A DNA stretch of 27,326 bases from a virus: positions 1 to 27,326 of the IMG/VR virus record IMGVR_UViG_3300025131_004144. One strand, 5' to 3'. The notes below the pieces were generated by a model. That model was not told the origin of the DNA, searched no databases, and saw nothing but the letters and a program-made list of their open reading frames with translations. The position numbers were made by a program, and so were the translations under genes. Position 1 is the stretch's first letter. Each line of letters opens with the position of its first letter. Positions 1 to 7,765 of the stretch are shown one piece after another.

Positions 1-2
1 CT

Positions 3-35
3 CTGGATAAAGATATCCTGAGAGAGGTAAATTGA
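3..35 (+). CDS. C-terminal tail of an upstream gene (partial)
   Basis: One frame stays open from the window edge and reads a short charged tail, LDKDILREVN, before a TGA that overlaps the Shine-Dalgarno site (GAGGA, 34-38) of the next gene. The charge-rich helical look would suit the end of a scaffold or protease, which often sits just upstream of decoration and capsid genes, but ten residues cannot identify it. The other forward frames stop at 8-10 or 19-21; the latter would also give a very short tail. Confidence 0.3.
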   Translation: MDKDILREVN

Positions 36-45
36 GGAATTAATT

Positions 46-447
46 ATGGCAACAGAAATTTTACTCAACGACGGTGGCGCCCCGGCGCGTATTCTGCCTT
101 TCACGGCAGGAGAAGCGACCACGGCAGGCCACCTAGTCTGTGCTTCTGGCGGTACTGCTGGCGAAGTAATGATGGCCCTTTCCGGCTCAAGTGACGGAAT
201 CGGTTTCATGTTCGTTGACACCGCTGCTAGCGGCAACATGGGAAGCGTAATAACTGGTAAAGGCGTTATACTAAATTTGGCATGTACAGGAGCGGTAGCC
301 GCAGGTGATTCACTCACCGCAGGGGCGACCGCTGCTGCACTTGGTACTGGATATCTTCAGGCCCAAGCTGGTACAGATACGGTATACGCAGTTGCACTAG
401 GTGCGCTAGCATCAGGCACTGGCTACGTGAAGGCCATCACACTTTAA
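46..447 (+). CDS. Capsid decoration protein (DUF2190-like)
   Basis: This 133-residue protein is rich in Gly, Ala and Thr, with alternating short beta strands and no cysteine-based or catalytic motif. Its composition, size and place directly before the major capsid gene match small head decoration proteins (DUF2190 or lambda gpD-like), which sit on the outside of the expanded HK97 shell and stabilise it. Pairs of Ala/Gly steps such as TAGEATTAGH near residues 20-28 and AVAAGDSLTAGATAAA near 83-98 are typical of that group. The start has a Shine-Dalgarno site GAGGA at 34-38. Its stop overlaps the ribosome binding site of the capsid gene, so the two are probably co-translated. The family call rests on pattern and context, not on a diagnostic motif. 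Confidence 0.7.
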   Translation: MATEILLNDGGAPARILPFTAGEATTAGHLVCASGGTAGEVMMALSGSSDGIGFMFVDTAASGNMGSVITGKGVILNLACTGAVAAGDSLTAGATAAALGTGYLQAQAGTDTVYAVALGALASGTGYVKAITL

Positions 448-459
448 GGAGATTGAAAT

Positions 460-1581
460 ATGGTAACAGTTAGTGAAACCCCCGGTTTGCTTACGTCACT
501 TAACACAGGCTCCGCTGATGGTGGACTTGGAGAGCGTGTTCTTATTGATTATAAGGACGCGATTATGGATTATAAGGTCACAGACCTTCCAGCTCTTCAG
601 TTCTTCATGGAACCTATGTCTACAGAGACAGGCGGTAATATTGATATTACTTTTGCACGACCCAGCATGAAGCTGGAACAGATTGAAGAAGGGAACACCC
701 CTAAGTACCAACACACCAAGCTACGCTCAGAGCGAGTTACAGTTAGGGAGTGGGGTATTGCAGTAGGTGTAACCCGCAGGATGATTGAAGATTCAAGGTT
801 TAATGAAGTTGAGATGGCTCTTAATGAGTCTCGACGCGCCGTAGACAGACACATGACGAATCACGTTATGAAAGTTATCTTCGGAGCAAGTGCAATTGAC
901 TCGACCTTTGATACAATAATAATCGGAACAGGTACCTCAGAAACCGCCATCACGACGTTCTCGTCGAACATCTACAGTGGTTTCTTTGGGGCTTCTATGA
1001 CCACAGGGTCTGTTGACGCTACAGGTTCAAGGCTAAACTCGTATGGAGACGAATCCGCTACACGGTTGATTCGTAACTCGTATGTAGCAGCAGCTGGCGG
1101 AACGGCTGGACAGATTGCTTTGTCGGATATCACAGATGGTATTGACAGGATTGCAGCGCACGGATATAATGCGTCGCACTTGTTTATTTCACCTGCTCAC
1201 TACAAAGCTTTGCTTGACTTAGGTGACTTCACAACTGCTTTCTATACTGGCTATGGTGGCACCCCTGCCACTGGTGGCGCAGGAGCTCCAACTACAGCTT
1301 TGAATTTGAATAACCAATTGGCTTCACTTTCAGAGAATGGTGGAGTAATTGGAAAACTGTACGGCCTAACAGTCGTAATGAACGCGTGGGTTCCATCCAC
1401 TCGTTTCGGTATTTTCGATTTGAGCGTTAAGCCCGCAGTATATGTTGAGAGACGTCCTCTGACGGTAGAAGAGGCAAACCCCGGTTTCGGGATTGTCGGT
1501 TCTTACATGTCTATGAGGTACGGTATGAAGGTGGTCCGGCCAGAAACTGGATGTATCTTTATCAACACTTCTGACGATTAG
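460..1581 (+). CDS. Major capsid protein, HK97 fold
   Basis: This 373-residue protein has the layout of an HK97-type major capsid protein that lacks a long N-terminal delta domain. After about 25 residues comes a helix region, then an E-loop-like stretch around residues 60-95 (KLEQIEEGNTPKYQHTKL), a long spine helix near 105-140 (RRMIEDSRFNEVEMALNESR) and a C-terminal P-domain strand set ending MSMRYGMKVVRPETGCIF. The central Gly/Thr-rich segment (about 225-290) would be the A-domain loops. The start is supported by AAGGAG at 446-451. More C-ending codons than in most neighbours suggest high expression. A strong hairpin follows the stop. It lies between a decoration protein and connector genes, the standard order for the head module. 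Confidence 0.88.
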   Translation: MVTVSETPGLLTSLNTGSADGGLGERVLIDYKDAIMDYKVTDLPALQFFMEPMSTETGGNIDITFARPSMKLEQIEEGNTPKYQHTKLRSERVTVREWGIAVGVTRRMIEDSRFNEVEMALNESRRAVDRHMTNHVMKVIFGASAIDSTFDTIIIGTGTSETAITTFSSNIYSGFFGASMTTGSVDATGSRLNSYGDESATRLIRNSYVAAAGGTAGQIALSDITDGIDRIAAHGYNASHLFISPAHYKALLDLGDFTTAFYTGYGGTPATGGAGAPTTALNLNNQLASLSENGGVIGKLYGLTVVMNAWVPSTRFGIFDLSVKPAVYVERRPLTVEEANPGFGIVGSYMSMRYGMKVVRPETGCIFINTSDD

Positions 1582-1603
1582 ATAGGCTGAAAGGTTAACG
1601 GGC

Positions 1604-1629
1604 TTGGAGGGAGCCCCTAATCCCTCCAA
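1604..1629 (+). terminator. 3' hairpin after the major capsid gene
   Basis: A perfect 9-bp inverted repeat, TTGGAGGGA (1604-1612) and TCCCTCCAA (1621-1629), encloses an 8-base loop. It lies 23 bases after the capsid stop codon, in the 78-base gap before the next gene. No U-run follows, so it is not a classic intrinsic terminator. It could be a leaky terminator, a processing or stability element, or a transcript 3' end. A competing smaller stem (GGGCT 1600-1604 with AGCCC 1612-1616) shares bases with it and cannot form at the same time. Confidence 0.6.
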
Positions 1630-1659
1630 CGAGACTTACGTTAGTTCGGAGAAGATTGA

Positions 1660-2616
1660 ATGGGTTTTATTAATAATGCATATAGATATTTAGTTGGGGC
1701 CTCTGCTGGTGCCGGAGCTAATATACAAAGTAAAGTAAATGCTGGAGGTTCAGCTTATTCATGGGGATTAAAAGTAGGAGGATTATCAACTTCTAAAACT
1801 GACGTAGACGATGGTGAGTCCGTAAGATTTACTGGAAGTAATGGTCTTTCAGCTACACGTACTGACCGAGTGGTTGAACTTGGAGCCAATGGTTGGGTTA
1901 CACAATCTGGTTCTCTTTTAGTATCCAAAGGCACAAATGAAGTGGAGGAGCTTACTCAAGGAACGAATGATTATTTTTTAAGAGTAAAGACAGAAGACCC
2001 TCTTGGAATGGCATGGGAAGAAGTTGCATCCGATAATTATTATGCTGATTCTTTAGCTTTTACTACAGGTGATGGTACTTTAACTATAGGAAGAACTTCT
2101 CCTTTAGCAGACCTAACCACTAGTTTAGATGGTAGATATTTAACGTCTCAATATTCTCAAGCAGGTGCGGCTGGATATGTGGGGCATTTCGCTAATAGTA
2201 CTAAGATAACTGGAACATCAGATTTTCAATACGATGGTACCACACTTACAGCAGTGGGTTCTCATGTTAATAGTGTAAGGAGTGTAACTTCTTCGGCAGC
2301 TCCTGTTCCCGATTTAATGTTAGATTCAGATTATCATCTACATATTATAAATATACAAGACCCCGGAGTAGCACAAGCGGTTACATTACCTGCTGCTACA
2401 TTAGGTAAAGAACTCACAATAACTACATATGGCAGTACTCCAGTTCATGGTGGAACTAATACTATAACTCTTTCACCCAATGGTGGCGATAATATAAATA
2501 CTACTTTAGCTTCTACTGTATTAAGTTCTAATGGTAATAACAATTATGACATTTTTAAATTCATATGCGTAGCTGCTAATACATGGGCAGGAGCTAAAAT
2601 GGACGCTGTATCATGA
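1660..2616 (+). CDS. Fibre-like structural protein
   Basis: A 318-residue protein made mostly of predicted beta strands rich in Ser, Thr, Gly and Asn. Residues 152-168 (ADLTTSLDGRYLTSQYSQ spans this area) contain the DGRYL signature common in trimeric phage fibre shafts. The C-terminal third (about 215-318) has a compact beta pattern with LHIINIQDPG and VTLPAATLGKELTITTYG, resembling the small jelly-roll or knob modules at fibre tips. It probably forms a trimeric appendage; its place between capsid and connector genes suggests a head or neck fibre rather than a tail-tip fibre. A weak Shine-Dalgarno site (CGGAGA) precedes the start. Codons are much more AT-rich than in the preceding capsid gene. 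Function is inferred from the repeat motif and position. Confidence 0.55.
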   Translation: MGFINNAYRYLVGASAGAGANIQSKVNAGGSAYSWGLKVGGLSTSKTDVDDGESVRFTGSNGLSATRTDRVVELGANGWVTQSGSLLVSKGTNEVEELTQGTNDYFLRVKTEDPLGMAWEEVASDNYYADSLAFTTGDGTLTIGRTSPLADLTTSLDGRYLTSQYSQAGAAGYVGHFANSTKITGTSDFQYDGTTLTAVGSHVNSVRSVTSSAAPVPDLMLDSDYHLHIINIQDPGVAQAVTLPAATLGKELTITTYGSTPVHGGTNTITLSPNGGDNINTTLASTVLSSNGNNNYDIFKFICVAANTWAGAKMDAVS

Positions 2617-2653
2617 CGCAATCTTTAAATACTACTGGAGGCATACTTTAAAT

Positions 2654-2866
2654 ATGAAGCCTTTAGAGCGCGACGAACTCCTGATTCGCATGGATGAGCG
2701 CGTTAAAACTGTCTTCAATAAGATGGAGGAATTTGACAATATGTTCACAAACCACCTCCATCACCATGAAATGTGGGAGAATGATATGAAGACTCAACTC
2801 CGTTGGGGTTTGGGTATTATGGCTACCATCATAGGTGGTATAATAGCAGCAATGAGGTATATGTAA
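2654..2866 (+). CDS. Small membrane protein, XhlA/holin-accessory-like
   Basis: This 70-residue protein has an amphipathic, heptad-like N-terminal helix (residues 5-35), a histidine cluster HLHHHE at 34-39, and one hydrophobic C-terminal segment (about 51-67, WGLGIMATIIGGIIAAMRY). That layout, a coiled coil followed by a single C-terminal transmembrane helix, is the one seen in XhlA-type hemolysin or holin-accessory proteins of phages. Members of that family assist lysis by sitting in the host membrane with the coiled coil in the cytoplasm. Here it lies within the head genes, so a role at the membrane in assembly or entry is also possible. An upstream GGAG (2637-2640) is 13 bases from ATG; the stop abuts the next start. 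A unique function cannot be given. Confidence 0.5.
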   Translation: MKPLERDELLIRMDERVKTVFNKMEEFDNMFTNHLHHHEMWENDMKTQLRWGLGIMATIIGGIIAAMRYM

Positions 2867-3334
2867 ATGGCATTAGATATAACTTGGAATAACACCTTTC
2901 GCACAAGAGTACGCTTATTAGCAGGAATTGAGCCTGAGGAAATAGACAATGATACACTGGATACATTAAGTAATATTTCTTCGGAGTGGTTTGAGGAGAA
3001 TACAGGACTTAGTTTTACTCTTAATGGTAATAATACTTATGATAATGCCGTAATGTATTATACTTGTTATTTAGCTTCATTAGCTCAGAATGGTGTAGGT
3101 ATTGATAGGATAGCGGTAGGAGATTTACAGGTTTATTACGATTCTAAAGATTATATTCATTTTGAAGAAATGGCTAATCAATATTTAATGATGAAGTTGG
3201 GACTGAGCATCAAGACTACTACTTACAATGCTTCTCCAAACATTGGACCTGTCAAATGGAAGAAGAATGTTCGTGGAGATGATGGAACGCTTGTGATGTA
3301 TCCCAGACCAAGGGGTATGAGCTATGACAATTAA
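2867..3334 (+). CDS. Head-tail connector (adaptor, gp6/Ad1-like)
   Basis: A 155-residue, mainly helical protein. Residues 8-40 (TRVRLLAGIEPEEIDNDTLDTLSN) and 55-75 (NAVMYYTCYLASLAQNG) form the helices typical of head completion adaptors of the HK97 gp6 or SPP1 gp15 group, which ring the portal and bridge to the stopper. The pattern of an early 'acidic pair before a helix' followed by a Tyr-rich 'A..Y..C...L' helix is usual for this family. Start ATG directly follows the preceding TAA, with GAGG 14 bases upstream. It overlaps the next gene by 11 bases. Its position after capsid genes and before the head-closure and terminator genes agrees with the assignment. Confidence 0.65.
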   Translation: MALDITWNNTFRTRVRLLAGIEPEEIDNDTLDTLSNISSEWFEENTGLSFTLNGNNTYDNAVMYYTCYLASLAQNGVGIDRIAVGDLQVYYDSKDYIHFEEMANQYLMMKLGLSIKTTTYNASPNIGPVKWKKNVRGDDGTLVMYPRPRGMSYDN

Positions 3335-4325
3335 TAAAGCTGGTGTAAAACCCGGACATATTAATATGGGGCGTATTATACGCAATTTAAGTCATGTTAC
3401 AGACCAAAGTAGGAAAATGACTTATCATAGACCCCCTATTTATGGAAAAGATAATTATGGAGTAGAAACTACTTCTCAAAGCACATCAGAGATTATATTA
3501 CCTAATTTACCAGCTTTAATGAGACCTGCATTAACTAAGAGTTATAGATTAGAACGTCAAGGAGCTAATATTATAGGGGCAGCAATGGTCTATACTGAGA
3601 ACCTTAAAACCATCAAAGGTTTTGCTAATTTTGACCAAGATAATAACGAAAACTTTAATGAAATAGAAGGTTGGGATAGATTTATTGATATAGACCGTCA
3701 TATATATACTATTCCTACCGATGTCACTGGCGCAACATGGAGTGGAACCGATTGGACATTTTCGAGTGATGGAGAGAAAATGATAGCCGTTCATGGAGGT
3801 TCTTCTTTATCAGGAAGTTTTGTTTATACTTTAGCGGGCACTAATACGCTAGAAGCGGACAGGATTACTTTTAAAATAAAGGCTAGTGGTAGCGAACCCA
3901 GATTAGTTAAGTTCGTATTAAATCATGGAGTTGATTTAACTTATACCCCTTCTTCTTCTTTAACTATACCTTCTGGAAATTGGCTTACTGTTGACCTTCC
4001 TTTTAAATCTGGAGTTGCAGGAAAAACGGGACCTGAGAGTAGAACAGGTAATCTTAGTGGTTCTAGTATTTATAAAACTGGAGTAAGATATCCAGTGGAT
4101 GTAGTATCGGGCGCGTCATTTGATTTTGAAGCTGATTTTGATAGTTTTACATTAACAACTTCAGGCGCAGCAGCAGCACAAACTATCTATATAAAGGATA
4201 TAAATTATAATAAAACTATTTCGTGGCACGTTCATTCTCTTAAAGAATATAATACTGATTATATGGTATTTAATTGCGTGCGCGTGAAGGGTAAGCGCGA
4301 TTCACGCAGGAGGTCTTATGCCTGA
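3324..4325 (+). CDS. Head-closure/neck protein with an inserted CBM-like domain
   Basis: This 333-residue protein appears to be a small neck protein split by a beta-sandwich insertion. The outer parts (about 1-118 and 299-333) resemble a head-closure or stopper protein; the end, with HSLKEYNTDYMVFNCVRVKG, is the usual closing strand pair. The middle (about 119-298) reads like a carbohydrate-binding module of the galactose-binding type: DRITFKIKASG, then LTIPSGNWLTVDLPF, and finally TIYIKDINYN, the last being the familiar 'tvyiDdi' closing strand. A plain stopper is usually near 110-150 residues, so the insertion accounts for the excess. The gene overlaps both neighbours; the next gene starts inside its last codons. 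The fold assignments are by pattern only. Confidence 0.55.
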   Translation: MTINKAGVKPGHINMGRIIRNLSHVTDQSRKMTYHRPPIYGKDNYGVETTSQSTSEIILPNLPALMRPALTKSYRLERQGANIIGAAMVYTENLKTIKGFANFDQDNNENFNEIEGWDRFIDIDRHIYTIPTDVTGATWSGTDWTFSSDGEKMIAVHGGSSLSGSFVYTLAGTNTLEADRITFKIKASGSEPRLVKFVLNHGVDLTYTPSSSLTIPSGNWLTVDLPFKSGVAGKTGPESRTGNLSGSSIYKTGVRYPVDVVSGASFDFEADFDSFTLTTSGAAAAQTIYIKDINYNKTISWHVHSLKEYNTDYMVFNCVRVKGKRDSRRRSYA

Positions 4326-4833
4326 CCACATTAATAATATAGAACGTACTCTTATAGATAATATGCGTAATGGTAGGTATAATAATAACGACGGTATAGC
4401 TTCAGGCTCTGCTTGGGCAAGTGGTACCGTGAATGTCTTTGGTCAATATCCAGAACCCGAAGATAAGAAATATCCCTGTATCATAATAGCGCAATCTGCT
4501 AATGGGCTTGATGAGCAATTTATGGGACAGGCTATAGAAGGGCCTTCTACAGAAGACATTGGAGAGATGTACGGTATAGGCTTTAATGTGCATTTGACGG
4601 TTGATGGAGATTCTACTATAACCGTTGATGGAGAAGGGTATAAACAGCGCCGATTAATTAATTATTTAATGCTTGGTTGTGCTAATGTTTTAATGGATAC
4701 AGATTTTTCTGGAACTGATACTGAAGTGGTGGAACGACATTTTACAGGTTGGACTCAGATAGGATATTCGCAGGAAAGAGAAGTATGGGGCTCTACCTGT
4801 TCCTATGTTATGACTTTTAAGAACAGTAGGTAG
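4318..4833 (+). CDS. Tail terminator/tail completion protein
   Basis: A 171-residue protein with an N-terminal helix (HINNIERTLIDNMRNGRYN), a YPCIIIAQSANG strand near residues 52-63, a long beta strand GIGFNVHLTVDG near 86-97, and a helix RLINYLMLGCANVLM near 112-126. This alternation matches small tail terminators (lambda gpU or SPP1 gp17 type), which cap the tail tube and join it to the neck. Gene order adaptor, closure, terminator supports it. A strong Shine-Dalgarno AGGAGGT lies five bases before ATG, inside the end of the preceding gene, so translation is coupled. Sequence similarity inside this family is weak, hence moderate confidence. Confidence 0.55.
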   Translation: MPDHINNIERTLIDNMRNGRYNNNDGIASGSAWASGTVNVFGQYPEPEDKKYPCIIIAQSANGLDEQFMGQAIEGPSTEDIGEMYGIGFNVHLTVDGDSTITVDGEGYKQRRLINYLMLGCANVLMDTDFSGTDTEVVERHFTGWTQIGYSQEREVWGSTCSYVMTFKNSR

Positions 4834-4834
4834 A

Positions 4835-6937
4835 ATGGCAACGTTTCAGGAAATGAAAGATGCGGATGTTCAGCATGTAGATGTAAGAGGTTCAAGGCTT
4901 GGTGGTGGTGGAACTGGTGGAGAACGTACTCTTTCGTTTGCCTTTTTTAGAAGATATAATATAGCTACTCAAAACTGGGCTCTTCAATTTGTTAGAGGGG
5001 GTCCTCAAAAACTAGGAGGGGAATGGGTTTTTGCTCCGGGCGATACAGGAGGAGATATAGGAAAACGAATGGCGGCTTGGAATCAAATTGAAGCAGCAAG
5101 GATGCCCGGACGCCCTAAAGCTATGTGGTGGGGAGAACCAAATGATAATGTCATTGATAGTAAATGGCATAAAAATTTGGGTACTCCTCTTAAACTAGCA
5201 ACTCGTAAAGCGGGTTTTGAATTAGCAGAAGATGTTATAGGAACCCCAGATACTGTTAGTGCAGAACTTCAAACTACAAGACCAAATAGTGTATGGGAAG
5301 AAATTAAAACAGAGTTCTTTATGGAAGCTGCGTTAGAAGAATTAGGTGGGCGAGACCTTACACAGTTGTCCAAAGAAAGAACTGGAGACTTTGAAAATTT
5401 TGTTGCTATGATGAATAATAAAGGTTTAGATTTCGCTAGATATAGTGAATATGAGACAGCGGAAATGGAAGAGTTTTTAGATTTAATGGAAGCTGCATGG
5501 GACCATGCAGGTGGAAAGGATATGGGAGATTGGAGTGGGGTAGCTGGTCGAGAACAGACCTCTGATGCTACAGGTAAGTTTTTCTTGCATGGTTTAGACG
5601 GTAGGATAAGCGAACTTCAAGCTGAAACAGGAGCTGACCCCGGTAGTGCAGAAGCAGGGGATATTATTAGGCAGGCATTTGCCGAGGAAGCTATTCGTAA
5701 TTTGGATGACGTTAATGCTTATATTCAATCTAAATATCAAGGTGATTTGGTACAGACTATTTATTCGGAAACGCCTGAAAAGAAGAGTAAAGAACAACCA
5801 CTTGAAAGTTTATCTTATTATGCTAAACAACTAGCAGATAGGGCTCTCGTTATGTCTGTATGGGAAACTTTTTCAGAATTAGGCAATGGTACATATGATT
5901 ACTATATGCCTATCCCCAGTAAATCTACTTTAGGTTTTCAAGAGAGTTCTTGGATGGGACTTGTTAGAATTACTCCTGATGTCACAATGGAAACTCAGTA
6001 TGACCAACATGGAAATGCGGACCAGCAATACCCAGTATTAACTAGAATAGATGCTCAAGCTGATGCTATTTATGTAGGAAGGAGTGGCGTTGGAAAGACA
6101 GGAGGTATGCCTATTAATGCTATACTTAATTATTTACAAATGAGTGGTAAACTTGATGCTGAACAAGTGTCTAGAATCTGTGCGCGTGTAAGTAGTAGAA
6201 CAGCTGAACATATAATGGCCCAAGAATCCTCTGCTCTTGTAGGAGGAATGATGACGGCCCAGTTGTCTGATACGACTGCTTTGGAATATTTAGATTCTAT
6301 GGTAAATATAAAACATATGGTGGAATTATCTTCTACTCAAGAAATGGCAGATAATATAAGAGACCAGTTTGAACAATTTGGACAAGGTCTTCAGGGAAAG
6401 TTAGGTCAATGGTATGAAACTCAAATTGACCGCTCTAATCGACTGGCTCGTGATTGGAGAACTTTAGGTAGGCTCTGGTGGGGAGCTAGGCAAAATTTTA
6501 GGGCAGCGGCCAAAAAATCTGGCGTTAATGTACCATCTTCAAAAGAATCTTCAATGTTCCGAGATGATACAGGAGGAGGAGGTGGAACAATTGGAAATGT
6601 AATGAATAGGTCGGGACAAGGACGATTAATAGGTACACCTTTCTTTTTATCTACTGGCCCTTTTAACCCAAAACAATGGGATGCAAAACGAGGGACATCA
6701 GCAGAACTTATTTCACCCCAAACAATAGCAGGTGGAGGAACAGCGGTACAAAGAGCTTCAGACCCAGCATGGAAGACAAGCGTAGGTCAGGGGGCGATGG
6801 GGTGGAGTGGTGTTGAGGATGCACCTATTCGTTTTGGTGCACAATCTTGGGAACAATACGAAGGTGGTTCAGATGCAGCGGCGGATGCGCGTCTATCTGC
6901 TAGACAAGCTCGTTTAGGAGTAGGACCGGGCTACTGA
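4835..6937 (+). CDS. Large orphan structural protein of the neck/tail region
   Basis: I do not recognise this 700-residue protein. It starts one base after the preceding stop, lies between the tail terminator and the tail tube genes, and is probably a virion protein. Residues 1-110 are Gly-rich and beta-like; 150-350 are acidic and helical; 440-570 are again helical with an RTAEHIMAQESS stretch; the last 100 residues are Gly, Ser and Ala rich and look flexible. Residues 415-422 read GRSGVGKT, preceded by a hydrophobic strand (ADAIYV), which fits the Walker A pattern GxxxxGK[ST]; I saw no clear Walker B. The place just before the tube would suit a tail sheath in a myovirus, but no sheath-like N-terminus or C-terminal strand was seen. 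The Shine-Dalgarno site is weak (TAGGTAG). Confidence 0.6.
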   Translation: MATFQEMKDADVQHVDVRGSRLGGGGTGGERTLSFAFFRRYNIATQNWALQFVRGGPQKLGGEWVFAPGDTGGDIGKRMAAWNQIEAARMPGRPKAMWWGEPNDNVIDSKWHKNLGTPLKLATRKAGFELAEDVIGTPDTVSAELQTTRPNSVWEEIKTEFFMEAALEELGGRDLTQLSKERTGDFENFVAMMNNKGLDFARYSEYETAEMEEFLDLMEAAWDHAGGKDMGDWSGVAGREQTSDATGKFFLHGLDGRISELQAETGADPGSAEAGDIIRQAFAEEAIRNLDDVNAYIQSKYQGDLVQTIYSETPEKKSKEQPLESLSYYAKQLADRALVMSVWETFSELGNGTYDYYMPIPSKSTLGFQESSWMGLVRITPDVTMETQYDQHGNADQQYPVLTRIDAQADAIYVGRSGVGKTGGMPINAILNYLQMSGKLDAEQVSRICARVSSRTAEHIMAQESSALVGGMMTAQLSDTTALEYLDSMVNIKHMVELSSTQEMADNIRDQFEQFGQGLQGKLGQWYETQIDRSNRLARDWRTLGRLWWGARQNFRAAAKKSGVNVPSSKESSMFRDDTGGGGGTIGNVMNRSGQGRLIGTPFFLSTGPFNPKQWDAKRGTSAELISPQTIAGGGTAVQRASDPAWKTSVGQGAMGWSGVEDAPIRFGAQSWEQYEGGSDAAADARLSARQARLGVGPGY

Positions 6938-6943
6938 AACAGG

Positions 6944-6973
6944 GTAAGCTTTATATAGGCCTTAAGTATATAT
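6944..6973 (+). promoter_or_regulatory. Promoter-like element before the tail tube genes
   Basis: The 87-base gap 6938-7024 has no open frame of note. It contains GTAAGCTTTATATA (6944-6957) and, 17 bases from the start of the TTTATATA box, TATATAT (6967-6973). The same layout recurs at 22293-22321, 12 of 14 positions matching in the first part. In an archaeal reading TTTATATA is the TATA box and transcription would start near 6980, leaving a 5' leader of about 45 bases with a Shine-Dalgarno AGGAG at 7014-7018. In a bacterial reading TATATAT would be the -10 box, with GTAAGC at the -35 position. Confidence 0.5.
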
Positions 6974-7024
6974 TCTTTAGTATAGAGTGAAGTGTAACGA
7001 AAGTCTAGACAAAAGGAGAAGAAA

Positions 7025-7762
7025 ATGGTATATTTCCTAGGAAGAGATGTAAATGTCTTTTTATCAACTGAGTCCGTGGTGGCTAATGACGCTGTTGGAG
7101 CGTCAGGAAACCTACAACGCAAGCTTACAGATTCACAAACAGGGTCAACTAACGAAGCCCTTGGAATCTATATGTTTGCCCCTAGTATGGTTTCAAACGC
7201 TGTGATTTCAGGTGGTAGAGTAAAAGACGTGACAGGTGTGGACCTGTCTATTGGGGTATCTGACACAGATGTAGGACCTTATTTTGGTCAGATAACGACC
7301 CAAAAGATTGAACTTCGTAAAGAACATACTGTTTCCCTTACAAGAAAGAAAAGTAATCCGGGCTGGGATTTATTATTCAACGGCCCTTGCTTAGGCACAT
7401 CGTACGATTTAACTAACGGAAATGCTAAGGATGCTGCGTATATGGGACCTCGATGGGGTCTTGTAAATCAGTCTGGTTCAGCTACTGATGGCCTTATGGC
7501 CATTGGTAACGGTAACTACAATCCTAAGTTCCCTCCCGCAGTTACAGGAAGTAGCTCCTGTTTCGGATACCGTGTACACGTTCAACTAAAGGGCGGCGCA
7601 GAGATATATACAGTTAGAAATGCTGTTGTCACTGGCCACACCGTTAGTATTAATGCAGATGGTACACAGGAAGAAACATTAGAGTTATTCAGTAATGTTG
7701 CGCCTAGAATGGCGACAGGCACTAGCTTTAACGCTACTCAGACACTACAAACGGAGATGTAG
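7025..7762 (+). CDS. Major tail tube protein, copy A
   Basis: A 245-residue beta-rich protein, first of two tandem paralogues. It opens MVYFLGRDVNVFLSTE, has TGVDLSIG near residues 74-81, VSLTRKK at 103-109 followed by WDLLFNG, and ends with a long conserved block (GYRVHVQLKGG, then TGHTVS and ETLELFS). The size, all-beta look and place two genes ahead of the assembly chaperones fit a tail tube subunit, which polymerises in rings around the tape measure. Compared with copy B it carries about 40 extra residues near 130-180 (TNGNAKDAAYMGPRW and following), a likely exposed loop. A strong Shine-Dalgarno (AGGAG, 7014-7018) and a promoter-like gap upstream suggest high late expression. The exact family was not identified by any unique motif. 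Confidence 0.68.
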   Translation: MVYFLGRDVNVFLSTESVVANDAVGASGNLQRKLTDSQTGSTNEALGIYMFAPSMVSNAVISGGRVKDVTGVDLSIGVSDTDVGPYFGQITTQKIELRKEHTVSLTRKKSNPGWDLLFNGPCLGTSYDLTNGNAKDAAYMGPRWGLVNQSGSATDGLMAIGNGNYNPKFPPAVTGSSSCFGYRVHVQLKGGAEIYTVRNAVVTGHTVSINADGTQEETLELFSNVAPRMATGTSFNATQTLQTEM

Positions 7763-7765
7763 ATT

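Noticed and set aside
4835-6937. Tail sheath identity for the 700-aa protein
   Set aside because: The position before the tube genes fits, but no sheath-like N-terminal handshake region or conserved C-terminal strands were seen, and the protein is strongly helical in the middle.
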